This document shows, in pieces, positions 20,337 through 29,891 of a stretch of DNA of 37,093 nucleotides (its first letter is position 1; the number at the start of each line of letters is the position of its first letter). A program made the translations under genes and the position numbers. Origin of the DNA: Paludibacteraceae bacterium (GTDB taxonomy: Bacteria; Bacteroidota; Bacteroidia; Bacteroidales; Paludibacteraceae); contig JAKSNU010000013.1 of NCBI GenBank assembly GCA_024399535.1, positions 1-37,093 of the forward strand, in the 5' to 3' direction. The notes beneath the pieces were generated by a model, which was not told the DNA's origin, did no database searches, and saw nothing but the letters and a program-made list of their open reading frames with translations.

Positions 20337-20353
20337 AAAAATATTTTGTTTTG

Positions 20354-20385
20354 TTTGGTGAAATGGGGAATTAGTTGTACCTTTG
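20354..20385 (+). promoter_or_regulatory. Promoter of tRNA-Leu
   Basis: TTTG (20354-20357), a 20-base spacer and TACCTTTG (20378-20385) match the Bacteroidota consensus. It ends 37 bases before the mature tRNA. Confidence 0.8.
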
Positions 20386-20422
20386 CACCCGCAAAATGAG
20401 AGGTAGTTCTATTATGATTTAT

Positions 20423-20506
20423 GCCCAGATGGCGGAATCGGTAGACGCGCTGGTCTCAAACACCAGTGGATTCACTTCCATGCCGGTTCGACCCCGGCTC
20501 TGGGTA
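20423..20506 (+). tRNA. tRNA-Leu (anticodon CAA)
   Basis: An 84-base cloverleaf. The acceptor stem is gcccaga paired with tctgggt (the first pair is G-U), followed by discriminator A. The anticodon stem ctggt/accag closes the loop ctcaaac, giving anticodon CAA for UUG codons. A long variable arm with stem tgga/tcca and T stem gccgg/ccggc are typical of a class II leucine tRNA. CCA is not encoded (cta follows). It has its own promoter and terminator. Confidence 0.95.
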
Positions 20507-20516
20507 CTACTCTTCA

Positions 20517-20560
20517 AAAGCGGGAATTCGTTTCATAGAGTTCTCGCTTTATTTTATTTT
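20517..20560 (+). terminator. Terminator after tRNA-Leu
   Basis: A 13-bp stem with two G-U pairs (aaagcgggaattc / gagttctcgcttt) around an 8-base loop, followed by attttatttt. This is a classical intrinsic terminator just after the tRNA. Confidence 0.85.
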
Positions 20561-20583
20561 AGAATAAACCGTTATAATGTTAT

Positions 20584-21294
20584 ATGAAAAAATCTGATTT
20601 GTTGTTTATACTCGGTTGCATTGTGGTAATTGTGCCGTTTTTCGTTTTTAGTCCTGTCGGAGAATGGTTTATAAGTTCTACGAAGGAGCATCCGTTTTTT
20701 ATGGCTTTTGTTAAGTTCGCTATCCTTTCTACGGCTGGCGAAGTGATAGGCTATCGTATTAAGTCTGGTAACTATCCTACCAAAGAGTTTGGTGTCATTC
20801 CTCGTGGAATAACCTGGGGCTTCCTTGGTATGCTGATAACTGCAGCCATGACAATATTTTCCAAAGGTGTTCCTGCATTGTTAATGCAGATTGGCATTGA
20901 ACCAGACGGTGCTGCTTATGCTGACATGCTCGGCATGAGCATTCTGCAATCAGCGTCATGGTATCACTTTTTGGTTGCTTTCATGATATCTGCATTTATG
21001 AATTGCATATTCGCGCCATTCTTTATGACACTGCATAAGATTAGTGATTCCTGTATAATGTCAAACAACGGCAGAGCTATCGGCTATTTCAAGAATCTTC
21101 ATTTCGGAGAGCGATTGGTGGGTCTCGACTGGAACATGATGTGGAATTTCCTTTTCAAGAAGACTATACCTTTCTTCTGGATTCCTGCTCATACCATAAC
21201 ATTTATGCTTGCTCCTGAGTTCAGGGTGTTGTTTGCAGCATTGCTCGGAGTGATGCTCGGCGTATTTATGTCTTTGGCTACCAAGAAGAAATAA
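20584..21294 (+). CDS. Membrane protein with Mpv17/PMP22-like C-terminus
   Basis: A 236-residue protein with four or five hydrophobic helices. Its last third (LDWNMMWNFLFKKTIPFFWIP then HTITFMLAPEFRVLFAALLG) resembles the Mpv17/PMP22 signature of eukaryotic peroxisomal and mitochondrial membrane proteins: a W-rich segment, an aromatic P, and a P-x-x-x-R before the last helix. The first helices (FVKFAILSTAGEVIGYRIK) also fit. The role is unknown; Mpv17 proteins may form channels. It starts two bases before tgt with no terminator between. The family link is from memory of the motif and needs a profile search. Confidence 0.65.
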   Translation: MKKSDLLFILGCIVVIVPFFVFSPVGEWFISSTKEHPFFMAFVKFAILSTAGEVIGYRIKSGNYPTKEFGVIPRGITWGFLGMLITAAMTIFSKGVPALLMQIGIEPDGAAYADMLGMSILQSASWYHFLVAFMISAFMNCIFAPFFMTLHKISDSCIMSNNGRAIGYFKNLHFGERLVGLDWNMMWNFLFKKTIPFFWIPAHTITFMLAPEFRVLFAALLGVMLGVFMSLATKKK

Positions 21295-21295
21295 T

Positions 21296-22432
21296 ATGAC
21301 ATTCAGCATAGAACATACCGACAATGTTTCGAATGCCCGTGCTGGTCGGATTTTGACCGACCATGGCGAAATCCTTACTCCAATCTTTATGCCTGTTGGT
21401 ACTGTGGGTTCGGTGAAGGGTATTGATGTCCGTATGTTGGAAAATGATGTCAAGGCACAGATAATACTCGGCAATACGTATCATTTATATTTACGTCCAG
21501 GACTTGACATACTTGAGCGTGCAGGTGGATTGCATCGTTTCAATGGCTGGAATCATCCTATTCTGACCGATTCAGGCGGATTTCAAGTGTTCTCGCTTGC
21601 CGAGAACCGGAAATTGACCGAGGAAGGAGCTGTGTTTCGCAGTCACATTGATGGCTCAAAACACCTCTTTACTCCTGAAAACGTGATGGACATTCAGCGT
21701 AAGATAGGGGCTGACATCATTATGGCATTTGATGAGTGTACGCCTGGTACGGCTGAATATGATTATGCTAAAAATTCGATGGAACGTACTCAGCGTTGGC
21801 TTTTGCGTTGCGTGAAACGTTTCGATGAAACCGAACCTCTTTATGACTATAGTCAAACTCTTTTTCCAATAGTGCAAGGTTGCGTATATCCTAAACTTCG
21901 TAGCGAAAGTGCAAAGTTTGTCGCTGACCTTGGTCGTGATGGAAATGCTATCGGAGGCTTGGCAGTCGGTGAACCTACAGAGAAAATGTACGAAATGATC
22001 GAAGTCGTCAATGCAATATTGCCTGTTGACAAACCTCGATATCTTATGGGTGTCGGAACTCCTGATAATATCCTTGAAGCTATTGAACGAGGTGTGGATA
22101 TGTTCGATTGTGTTATGCCTACACGTAATGGTCGCAATGGTCAGCTTTTCACTTATGAAGGAACTATCAATATCCGCAATTCTTTTTGGGCTGACGACTT
22201 TTCTCCTATTGATTCTACAAGCGATTGTTGGGCTGATAGATACTATACAAAAGCTTATCTGCACCATCTCATTATGTGTGACGAACTGCTCGGTCTCGAA
22301 CTTGCTTCTCTCCACAATCTTGCTTTCTATCTCCGCCTTGTTGGTGACGCTCGTCAACATATTGTTAATGGCGATTTCATCGAATGGAAACGTTCGGTTG
22401 TTGACAATCTCAAACGAAGAGTTAAACGTTGA
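21296..22432 (+). CDS. tgt: tRNA-guanine transglycosylase (queuine tRNA-ribosyltransferase)
   Basis: A 378-residue TIM-barrel enzyme that swaps guanine 34 for the queuosine precursor in tRNAs with GUN anticodons. The general base is D92 (TDSGGFQVFS) and the nucleophile is D271 (MFDCVMPTRNG). GGLAVGE and the FDEC segment of the base pocket are also present. The zinc site is degenerate: the positions of the C-x-C-x-x-C ligands read S309, C311 and D314, while H340 (SLHNL) is kept. I believe other Bacteroidota Tgt proteins share this loss. It is followed by the permease gene, whose TTG start overlaps the tgt stop. Confidence 0.95.
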   Translation: MTFSIEHTDNVSNARAGRILTDHGEILTPIFMPVGTVGSVKGIDVRMLENDVKAQIILGNTYHLYLRPGLDILERAGGLHRFNGWNHPILTDSGGFQVFSLAENRKLTEEGAVFRSHIDGSKHLFTPENVMDIQRKIGADIIMAFDECTPGTAEYDYAKNSMERTQRWLLRCVKRFDETEPLYDYSQTLFPIVQGCVYPKLRSESAKFVADLGRDGNAIGGLAVGEPTEKMYEMIEVVNAILPVDKPRYLMGVGTPDNILEAIERGVDMFDCVMPTRNGRNGQLFTYEGTINIRNSFWADDFSPIDSTSDCWADRYYTKAYLHHLIMCDELLGLELASLHNLAFYLRLVGDARQHIVNGDFIEWKRSVVDNLKRRVKR

Positions 22433-23532
22433 AAATTAACTGGAATAACATAGGACTTAAACGTCTGGATATGTATATTATCTGGAAGTATCTTGGGACA
22501 TTCGGTTTGTCTCTCGTCTTGATCCTTTGTATTTGCGTAGTTATCGACATATCTGAGAAACTTGATTATTTCTTCGATAATCATGCCCCTCTTAACGAAA
22601 TTGTATTTGATTATTACTTGAATTTTATTCCATATTTTGCGAATATGCTGACACCGATGTTTGCTTTCATTGCGGTGATTTTCTTTACCTCAAAGATGGC
22701 TAACAATACGGAAATAATTGCTATACTTGCGGGAGGTGTTAGTTTTAATCGTTTCTTGAGACCATATTTCGTAGCTTCAACCATTATCGTGTTGGTATCG
22801 TTCCTGCTAAGTGGCTATGTGATTCCTCCTGCAAATGAGACGCGTCTTGATTTTGAGGATAAATATGTTACTGCTTTCAAAAACGAGGTGGCTCTTGATA
22901 TTCAACTTGAAATACAACCAGGTGTTATTCTATATATTGAGCGTTTTGAACATTCAAAAAATAGGGGTCAACATGTGTCACTTGAGAAATATGATGGCAA
23001 GAAACTTGTCAGTCGTACTACAGGGATGACGATAGAATGGACTCCTGCAGATAGTGTTTGGCATATTGGCGATTATGTGAAACGTGATTTTGATGGAGTC
23101 TTTGAGGAGATGTCAATTGGTATGAATATGGATACATTGATTGATGTTGTCCCTCAAGAATTTTTTATCAACGAAGCATATGCTCCGCAAATGACAAATG
23201 CTCAACTCCGTAGATATATTAAGAAACAGACAGAACGGGGAATGGGCAACACCCAGCCTTTCGAAGTTGAGTATCATAAACGCTTTTCTATTCCGATGGC
23301 TTCGCTTATTTTGATGCTTATTGGAGTTTCTCTTTCTTCCCGAAAGGTGAAAGGAGGTATGGGACTTCAGTTGGGTATCGGAATTGTTCTGTCTGCTCTT
23401 TATATTCTTTTTCTCACTGTCTCAAGTATGTTTGCAGTAAATGGGAGTCTACCTACAATGCTTGCTGTGTGGTTGCCTAATATAATATTTGGCGCAATAG
23501 CAGCAGTTCTATACGTTAAAGCACCTAAGTAA
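22429..23532 (+). CDS. LptF/LptG (YjgP/YjgQ) family permease
   Basis: A 367-residue inner-membrane protein of the lipopolysaccharide export complex, which works with LptB to pull LPS out of the membrane. It has the family layout: helices near residues 18-40, 60-85 and 103-125, a periplasmic beta domain, then three helices at the C-terminus. The family segment TEIIAILAGGVSFNRFLRP, the coupling helix that meets the ATPase, is at about 93-111. The start is a TTG that overlaps the tgt stop (TTGA). The next ATG (22471) would remove conserved N-terminal residues (LKRLDMYIIWKYLGTF), so TTG is preferred. LptF and LptG cannot be told apart here. Confidence 0.87.
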   Translation: MKINWNNIGLKRLDMYIIWKYLGTFGLSLVLILCICVVIDISEKLDYFFDNHAPLNEIVFDYYLNFIPYFANMLTPMFAFIAVIFFTSKMANNTEIIAILAGGVSFNRFLRPYFVASTIIVLVSFLLSGYVIPPANETRLDFEDKYVTAFKNEVALDIQLEIQPGVILYIERFEHSKNRGQHVSLEKYDGKKLVSRTTGMTIEWTPADSVWHIGDYVKRDFDGVFEEMSIGMNMDTLIDVVPQEFFINEAYAPQMTNAQLRRYIKKQTERGMGNTQPFEVEYHKRFSIPMASLILMLIGVSLSSRKVKGGMGLQLGIGIVLSALYILFLTVSSMFAVNGSLPTMLAVWLPNIIFGAIAAVLYVKAPK

Positions 23533-26500
23533 ATGAGGAGAATATTGAAATTGACTACACAAAGCGATGGCATTGACTCTTTCAAAAAATGGATGAAAGG
23601 GAAGGGACCAGTTCTGCGTGTAGATGGGTTGCGTGCATCTGGACGAAGTATGTTTTTTGCCTCCTTGTTAGACGCTTGTCATGTTCGTATGCTTGTTGTG
23701 ATGGACGATGCTGAAGAGGCTTCTTATGCATATAACGACCTCGCTACTCTGTTCCCTCATGACAAAATAGCAGTTCTTCCTTCTTCATTCAAAAAATCCC
23801 CAAAACACGGTGAGACCGATATGGCTGCTGAGATTTTGCGAACTGATGCACTTAACTTGCTTTCTGTGGGTTCTGAATATGTGATTTTTACTTCGCCTGC
23901 TGGACTTGCTGAACTTACTGTGTCTGAATCCGAACTCGTTGCTAATCGTATAGTGATACATGTTGGCGATACTATAGAAATTGACGATCTCACAGAAAAA
24001 CTCAATATCCAAGGCTTCGAAGAGGTGGAGTTTGTTTATCAACCTGGGCAATACTCAGTGCGTGGAAGTATTTTCGATGTATTTTCTTTTGCAAATGAAC
24101 AACCATATCGTATTGATTTTTTCGGTACGGAAGTCGAATCAATTCGCACATTTGACATTGAAAAACAGCTTTCTGTTGAAAAACAAGAACGTGTTGATAT
24201 AGTTCCAAATACCCGCGAGTCTATAAGTAAAAAGCACTTGATTTCTCTATTCGATTATATTAAGAACGATGTAATAATATGTTACAATAATTACGATCAT
24301 GTCCGTTCTTCTATAAAAGATATATATGAGGATGCTTTGAATGGCGAAAATCCTACGTTGAATCCGATTATTTTCGATGATCAAAGCATTATGCGGCGCA
24401 ATATTTTGCTTCGAAGAAGTCAAATATTCGGAAATGATGTCCCAATCGTGTGTTTTGAACAAGAGGCTCAACCGTTGTTCCATAAGAATTTTGACATAGT
24501 CGAGGAAACTTTGAAAGCTCTTATTAACGATGGATTCGAAATTTTTATCTGTTCCGATTCTGTTAAACAGACTGATCGTATTGCTTCAATATTTGAACAA
24601 CGGGCTGCGAATGAGGATGCGATAATTCGTTTTGTTCCTATTTCAAGAACACTACATGAGGGATATATTGACAAGCAGATGCGTTTCGTTTGTTTTACTG
24701 ATCATCAAATTTTTGACCGTTTCCACCGTTTTACTCTTCGAAGTGATATCGCTCGTGCTGGTAGGGCTGCAATGACTTTGAAGGAAATTAATGAATTGCA
24801 GGTAGGTGATTTTGTAGTGCATACCGACCATGGAATCGGTCGTTTTGGCGGTCTTGTTGTTATTGACGAACATGGGAAAAGACGAGAAGCGATTAAACTT
24901 TTCTATCGTGATAATGATGTGCTTTATGTTTCATTACATGCGTTACATAAAGTATCTAAATACAAGGGTAAGGATGGCGAGCCCCCTGCTGTGAGTAAAC
25001 TTGGCTCTGGTGCATGGTATGCACTAAAAGAGAAAACAAAGCAGAAGATTAAGGATATTGCCCGTGATCTTATAAGTCTATATGCAAAACGTTGTGAAGA
25101 GCAAGGTTTTAGTTTTTCTAAAGATGATTATATGCAACACGAGCTTGAGGCTTCATTTATATATGAGGATACTCCAGACCAAGCTAAAACTACGGCTGAT
25201 GTAAAACGCGATATGGAGTCGGCTCGTCCAATGGATCGCTTGGTTTGTGGTGATGTTGGCTTTGGTAAAACCGAAATTGCAGTCCGTGCCGCTTTCAAAG
25301 CTGCTATAAATGGTAAACAGGTTGCTGTTCTTGTCCCTACGACTGTGCTTTCACTTCAGCATTATAAGACTTTCAGTGAGCGTTTGAAGGAATTTCCTGT
25401 TCGAGTTGAATATTTGAGTCGGGCTCGCAAACCAGCTGACGTTAAAAAAATCAAAGCATTGCTTGCTGAAGGAAAAATTGATATCCTCATTGGTACACAT
25501 AAGATTGTTGGGAAGGATGTTAAATTTAAGGATTTGGGGTTGTTGATAATAGATGAAGAACAGAAATTCGGTGTCTCTGTTAAAGAAAAGTTGAAACAAT
25601 TGAAAGTCAATGTCGATACATTGACACTTACTGCTACTCCTATACCACGAACTTTGCAATTTTCTCTTATGGGGGCTCGTGACCTTAGTGTCTTGAACAC
25701 AGCTCCTCCAAATCGTTATCCTGTTGCTACGGAATGGAGTCTTTGGGACCCTATATTGATAGGCGAAGCAATTAATAATGAGATTAACCGTAATGGTCAA
25801 GTATTTTTTATACACAATCGTGTGCAGAGCATCGAAATGGTAGCGGCAAAGATTAGACAAATTGTCCCTACTGCCCGGATAGCTATAGCGCATGGACAGT
25901 TGCCTACTGACGAGTTGGAACAGATTATTCTCGATTTCATCGACTATGAATATGATGTCCTTGTGGCAACATCGGTTGTTGAATCTGGTATTGATATACC
26001 GAATGTCAATACAATGATTATAAATAATGCTCATATGTTTGGATTGAGCGACCTCCATCAACTTCGTGGTCGTGTCGGACGTTCTAATCGTAAGGCATAT
26101 TGCTATCTTTTGACTCCCGAACTACGATTGTTGACCGAGGATGCTCGTCTGAGACTTAAGGCTATTGAAACTTTTTCAGAACTTGGCTCTGGTTTTAATA
26201 TAGCTATGCAGGATCTTGATATTCGTGGGGCTGGCAACATACTTGGTGCCGAACAGAGCGGTTTTATCACAAATCTTGGATTTGAAACTTATCAGCAGAT
26301 TTTGAATGAAGCTCTTGTTGAGTTGCATACGGAATGTGGCGATGAAATGGGCAATATCAATACTTCTCGTCTTATTGGTGGCGACTGCCAGATTGAGACA
26401 GATTTAGGCCTTATGTTTCCAGCATGGTATGTTAGTTCTCAAACTGAAAGGGTAGTGCTATATCGTGAATTGGATAGCATTCAGAGCGAAGAGTCGCTAT

Positions 26501-26826
26501 CCATTTTTATTGAAAAACTTGTTGACCGTTTTGGTTCTATACCTGATGAGGCTGATGCGTTGTTTGATAGTCTCCGTCTTCGTTGGATAGGAAATAAACT
26601 TGGTCTTGAAAAAGTTATTCTCAAAGTTGGTAAAATGCGTTGCTATCTTCCTGACATGAAGGGCAATTGGTATAGCGGTGACTGTTTTACAAAAATGCTC
26701 GACTTTGCTAAACTTAATTATAAAATTTGCAAAATCGAGCAAAAAGATAATCATGGTCTGCTTATAGTTGACAAAATATTTTCTGTTGCTGACGCACTTA
26801 ATATTCTAAAAAACTTTCTTACCTGA
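23533..26826 (+). CDS. mfd: Transcription-repair coupling factor Mfd
   Basis: A 1097-residue ATP-driven translocase that removes RNA polymerase stalled at lesions and recruits UvrA. The N-terminal UvrB-like part occupies about the first 330 residues. The RNA polymerase-interacting domain (LQVGDFVVHTDHGIGRFGG) lies near 420-480. The RecG-like motor follows, with Walker A GDVGFGKTE at about 573 and the D-E-E-Q box at about 674. TATPIPRTLQFSLMGARDLS and HQLRGRVGRSN are typical. The C-terminal TRCF domain ends the protein. Its stop overlaps the convergent LolA-like gene by eight bases; it starts right after the permease stop. Confidence 0.97.
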   Translation: MRRILKLTTQSDGIDSFKKWMKGKGPVLRVDGLRASGRSMFFASLLDACHVRMLVVMDDAEEASYAYNDLATLFPHDKIAVLPSSFKKSPKHGETDMAAEILRTDALNLLSVGSEYVIFTSPAGLAELTVSESELVANRIVIHVGDTIEIDDLTEKLNIQGFEEVEFVYQPGQYSVRGSIFDVFSFANEQPYRIDFFGTEVESIRTFDIEKQLSVEKQERVDIVPNTRESISKKHLISLFDYIKNDVIICYNNYDHVRSSIKDIYEDALNGENPTLNPIIFDDQSIMRRNILLRRSQIFGNDVPIVCFEQEAQPLFHKNFDIVEETLKALINDGFEIFICSDSVKQTDRIASIFEQRAANEDAIIRFVPISRTLHEGYIDKQMRFVCFTDHQIFDRFHRFTLRSDIARAGRAAMTLKEINELQVGDFVVHTDHGIGRFGGLVVIDEHGKRREAIKLFYRDNDVLYVSLHALHKVSKYKGKDGEPPAVSKLGSGAWYALKEKTKQKIKDIARDLISLYAKRCEEQGFSFSKDDYMQHELEASFIYEDTPDQAKTTADVKRDMESARPMDRLVCGDVGFGKTEIAVRAAFKAAINGKQVAVLVPTTVLSLQHYKTFSERLKEFPVRVEYLSRARKPADVKKIKALLAEGKIDILIGTHKIVGKDVKFKDLGLLIIDEEQKFGVSVKEKLKQLKVNVDTLTLTATPIPRTLQFSLMGARDLSVLNTAPPNRYPVATEWSLWDPILIGEAINNEINRNGQVFFIHNRVQSIEMVAAKIRQIVPTARIAIAHGQLPTDELEQIILDFIDYEYDVLVATSVVESGIDIPNVNTMIINNAHMFGLSDLHQLRGRVGRSNRKAYCYLLTPELRLLTEDARLRLKAIETFSELGSGFNIAMQDLDIRGAGNILGAEQSGFITNLGFETYQQILNEALVELHTECGDEMGNINTSRLIGGDCQIETDLGLMFPAWYVSSQTERVVLYRELDSIQSEESLSIFIEKLVDRFGSIPDEADALFDSLRLRWIGNKLGLEKVILKVGKMRCYLPDMKGNWYSGDCFTKMLDFAKLNYKICKIEQKDNHGLLIVDKIFSVADALNILKNFLT

Positions 26827-27472
26827 GGTCATTTATATTCACATTTGGATATTCTGCCTTATTGAAAACAAATTGTTTTGGTACGTATTTAGTCGTTCTT
26901 AAGTCTAAGAATGACATTGATATTTTGTCACTATTCCTCTGATTTATAACAATCTTTTTAGGAAGAAGCGTTTTGGTATTTACGTATAATGTGATTTTAA
27001 AATACTCCACCGATTTTGGCGAGTTTGGATAACATAAAATGACGTAATAACCATTTATCTGTTTCTTTTCATTAAAGACTATGCGATTGGATTTCAGAGT
27101 GGCTTCTATCATCGACATTGGGTTTGACTCTCTGAGGTCTGATTCCGATGGTTGAGTGATGGTAACTTCGTTGTCAGAAGCCACATAATTCCATTGAGTC
27201 TTGCCATCGAATTTAATCTCTGTATCTTCTATTTCTATGCGAAATAGTCGTCCTTTAAGGTCGACTGTGCCTATTTTAGATATTGTCGAACTATCTGATG
27301 CATTGAAATATTCGAGATTAAATCGGGATGAATAGGCATTTTTTGATAGATTCGACACTACAGTACGAACTACAACTTCCGCATCTTTGTCGTTGCCGTA
27401 TTTTTTTGTTTGAGCCGAGGCAATATTGTTCAGTGACAATAAGAGAATGAAAAATAACGCTTTCTTTTTCAT
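26819..27472 (-). CDS. LolA-like outer-membrane lipoprotein carrier
   Basis: A 217-residue protein with a signal peptide (MKKKALFFILLLSLNNIASA). The mature part has the half-open beta-barrel pattern of LolA-like carriers: FNLEYFNASDSSTISKIGTVDLKGRLFRIE, TQWNYVASDNEVTITQP, YFKITLYVNTKTLLPKKI. These proteins ferry lipoproteins through the periplasm. The ATG at 27472 is preferred to one at 27481 because it gives a cleaner signal peptide. It lies 13 bases after ftsK, a LolA-FtsK pairing that recurs in other bacteria. The family call rests on pattern; identity is low by eye. Confidence 0.8.
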   Translation of the reverse strand: MKKKALFFILLLSLNNIASAQTKKYGNDKDAEVVVRTVVSNLSKNAYSSRFNLEYFNASDSSTISKIGTVDLKGRLFRIEIEDTEIKFDGKTQWNYVASDNEVTITQPSESDLRESNPMSMIEATLKSNRIVFNEKKQINGYYVILCYPNSPKSVEYFKITLYVNTKTLLPKKIVINQRNSDKISMSFLDLRTTKYVPKQFVFNKAEYPNVNINDLR

Positions 27473-27485
27473 ATTACACATTATA

Positions 27486-29891
27486 TTATTGTAATGATTG
27501 TATCAGTGTTGCGAGATCTTCAAGATTCTTGATGAGCACCTCACGAGGTTTGCTGCCTCTTGCAGGTCCAACTATGCCTGCTGACTCAAGATCGTCCATC
27601 AATCTTCCAGCTCGGTTAAAACCGATATCAAAATTTCTTTGTATGTTAGATGTTGAACCATTTTGGTTGCGTACTACATATTCAGCAACCTCGTTAAATA
27701 ATTTGTCGCAATTCATTATCGAGAATTGATGTTGGTTGCTTTTTCCTTCTTCTTCGTTTTTGTCAGGTTCTGGTAATTCGTAAGCTTCAGGATATGATTG
27801 CTGTTTGCGTATGTGTTCGACTATATTTTCAACTTCTGGTGTATCAACAAAAGCACATTGAACGCGTTGAGGAACATCTCCTTTTGAGTATAGCATATCA
27901 CCCTTGCCAATCAGTTGATCTGCTCCTGCATTGTCAAGAATAGTCATTGAATCTATTTTACTTATTACCCTAAAAGCTATTCGTGTCGGACAATTGGCTT
28001 TGATGACACCAGTTATTACATTGACAGATGGTCTCTGTGTGGCGAGAATCATATGTATTCCGGCGGCACGAGCTTTTTGTGTGATTCTTTGTATTGGAGT
28101 CTCAATCTTCTTGCCTTCGGTTGAAATCAAATCGCCGAATTCATCAACGATTACAACTATGTAAGGCAGATATCGATGACCAAAAGCAGGATTTAGTTTG
28201 CGTTCAATGTATTTGTTGTTGTATTCGACTATATTACGTACTCTTGCCGTAGAAAGGAGGAAATATCTATTGTCCATCTCTTTGCAGACTGCCTCAAGTG
28301 TGTTGATGACCTTTTTCGAGTCAGTTATTACCGCTTCTGTTTCTTCTGGCAACTTGGCAAGATAATGTCTCTCAATTGCAGAATAAATGCTGAATTCCAG
28401 TTGTTTAGGGTCAATAAGTACGAACTTGACCTGCGATGGATGCTTCTTGTATAATAATGAGGTGATTATTGCGTTTAATCCTACTGATTTACCTTGACCT
28501 GTCGCACCTGCCACAATAAGGTGAGGCGTCTTTGCTAAATCAAAAGTGAAAACGTCGTTTGTAATAGTTCTGCCCATCACAACAGGCAATTCTGCATTTG
28601 ATTCTTGGAATTTTTTTGATAATATCAGTTGCCTCATTCCGACTGTACGCGGCTGATTGTTAGGAACTTCTATTCCTATTGTTCCTTTGCCTGGCATTGG
28701 GGCTATCAGACGGATTCCTGTGGCGGCAAGCGAAAGCATGATGTCCTTTTCCAGTGTCTTGATACGCGCTACGCGAACACCATCATCTGGTATTATTTCG
28801 AATAATGTAACTGTAGGTCCAATCGTTTCAACTATTTTTTTTACACCTATATTGAAGTGCTTTAGAGTTGTAATGATTTTTTGCTGATTTTTCAATTGCT
28901 CTTCGGGTGAAACTCCTCCTGTCTGATTTGAAAAATCTTTTAGTAACTCTGGCGATGGGAATTGGTACATCGATAAATCTTTTGTTGGATCGTATGGACC
29001 CAATTTGTCTAAAAGATTGTCGGTTTCAATAATGTCTTCAATAGTTGGCTCTTCGTTGTTATTATTTTTTGCTACAGAATCGATTGGCTCTATTTGTATG
29101 ATATTTTCATCATTATCAGCAGGTGTAGTCTCGATTATTGAAACGTCAATCGGTTCTTCCGTTTCGCTATCTGCATTCTTGTTTTCTTCAACTGTTTCTG
29201 CGCTTTCTTCGTCTGTGAAATCTATGTCGTCTTCATTAGAATTGCTATGCAAATCTTTTTGTTCTTGATTATGAATGAAAGGTATGTTCGGTATCGTTAA
29301 TGTGATATTTGAAATGTATTTATGCCAACCGAAAGCAAATATTCCAAAGATGATAAAAGTGGCTGTTAATATCAATATTTCGCCTATCGGACCAGTGTTT
29401 TCGCTGAGAAATGCCGACATCCATGCTCCATAAGCTCCTCCGATTTTGAAGAATAAGTTTGTTGTGATTTTTGCAAAACAGAGGTCAAGAAACACTGGAA
29501 CCCAAACCATTATGAGAAGTGGGTAAATCAGACATTTAATAACTGACTTGATTTTAATGTTCAGCATTATCAGTCCAACAATGGCAATGAAAAATCCTAA
29601 AGCCAAAGCAGCTATACCAATACCATTATTAATGATGTGTTCTGCCGTCAAGGCACCGACAGGTCCTGTCCAATTGACAGTCTCGAGGTCGAGATTTTTG
29701 CGCTCTTGCGATGTGGCATAAATGTAACTTTGATCTTCATTTCCTGTTGAAAAATAGGAAATAAAAGACATAGTCATAAATATTGAAATAAAAATCAATA
29801 TTATTCCAATAGTTGCTCTGAATTGTGATGAGCAGATGAAATTGACGAACGAATTTGATTTTGTCTTTTTATTTTGCTTTTTCTTTGCCAT
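27486..29891 (-). CDS. ftsK: DNA translocase FtsK
   Basis: An 801-residue septum-bound DNA pump that clears the division site and activates XerCD recombination. It has four or five N-terminal helices up to about residue 195, then an acidic linker (residues 200-300, rich in Glu, Asp and Asn). The alpha-beta motor follows, with Walker A GATGQGKS near 460 and Walker B YIVVIVDEFGDLI. The C-terminal gamma winged helix (RNFDIGFNRAGRLMDDLESAG) reads orienting DNA motifs. The start overlaps the 3' end of nth by 23 bases. A second promoter is not visible, so it is probably in the fbp-nth transcript. Confidence 0.96.
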   Translation of the reverse strand: MAKKKQNKKTKSNSFVNFICSSQFRATIGIILIFISIFMTMSFISYFSTGNEDQSYIYATSQERKNLDLETVNWTGPVGALTAEHIINNGIGIAALALGFFIAIVGLIMLNIKIKSVIKCLIYPLLIMVWVPVFLDLCFAKITTNLFFKIGGAYGAWMSAFLSENTGPIGEILILTATFIIFGIFAFGWHKYISNITLTIPNIPFIHNQEQKDLHSNSNEDDIDFTDEESAETVEENKNADSETEEPIDVSIIETTPADNDENIIQIEPIDSVAKNNNNEEPTIEDIIETDNLLDKLGPYDPTKDLSMYQFPSPELLKDFSNQTGGVSPEEQLKNQQKIITTLKHFNIGVKKIVETIGPTVTLFEIIPDDGVRVARIKTLEKDIMLSLAATGIRLIAPMPGKGTIGIEVPNNQPRTVGMRQLILSKKFQESNAELPVVMGRTITNDVFTFDLAKTPHLIVAGATGQGKSVGLNAIITSLLYKKHPSQVKFVLIDPKQLEFSIYSAIERHYLAKLPEETEAVITDSKKVINTLEAVCKEMDNRYFLLSTARVRNIVEYNNKYIERKLNPAFGHRYLPYIVVIVDEFGDLISTEGKKIETPIQRITQKARAAGIHMILATQRPSVNVITGVIKANCPTRIAFRVISKIDSMTILDNAGADQLIGKGDMLYSKGDVPQRVQCAFVDTPEVENIVEHIRKQQSYPEAYELPEPDKNEEEGKSNQHQFSIMNCDKLFNEVAEYVVRNQNGSTSNIQRNFDIGFNRAGRLMDDLESAGIVGPARGSKPREVLIKNLEDLATLIQSLQ

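Noticed and set aside
20375-20587. Open frame across the tRNA gene
   Set aside because: The sequence is a complete tRNA-Leu with promoter and terminator.
21656-22360. 234-codon open frame antisense to tgt
   Set aside because: Shadow of a conserved gene; no promoter and no recognisable domain.
25351-26061. 236-codon open frame antisense to mfd
   Set aside because: Shadow of the conserved motor domain of mfd.
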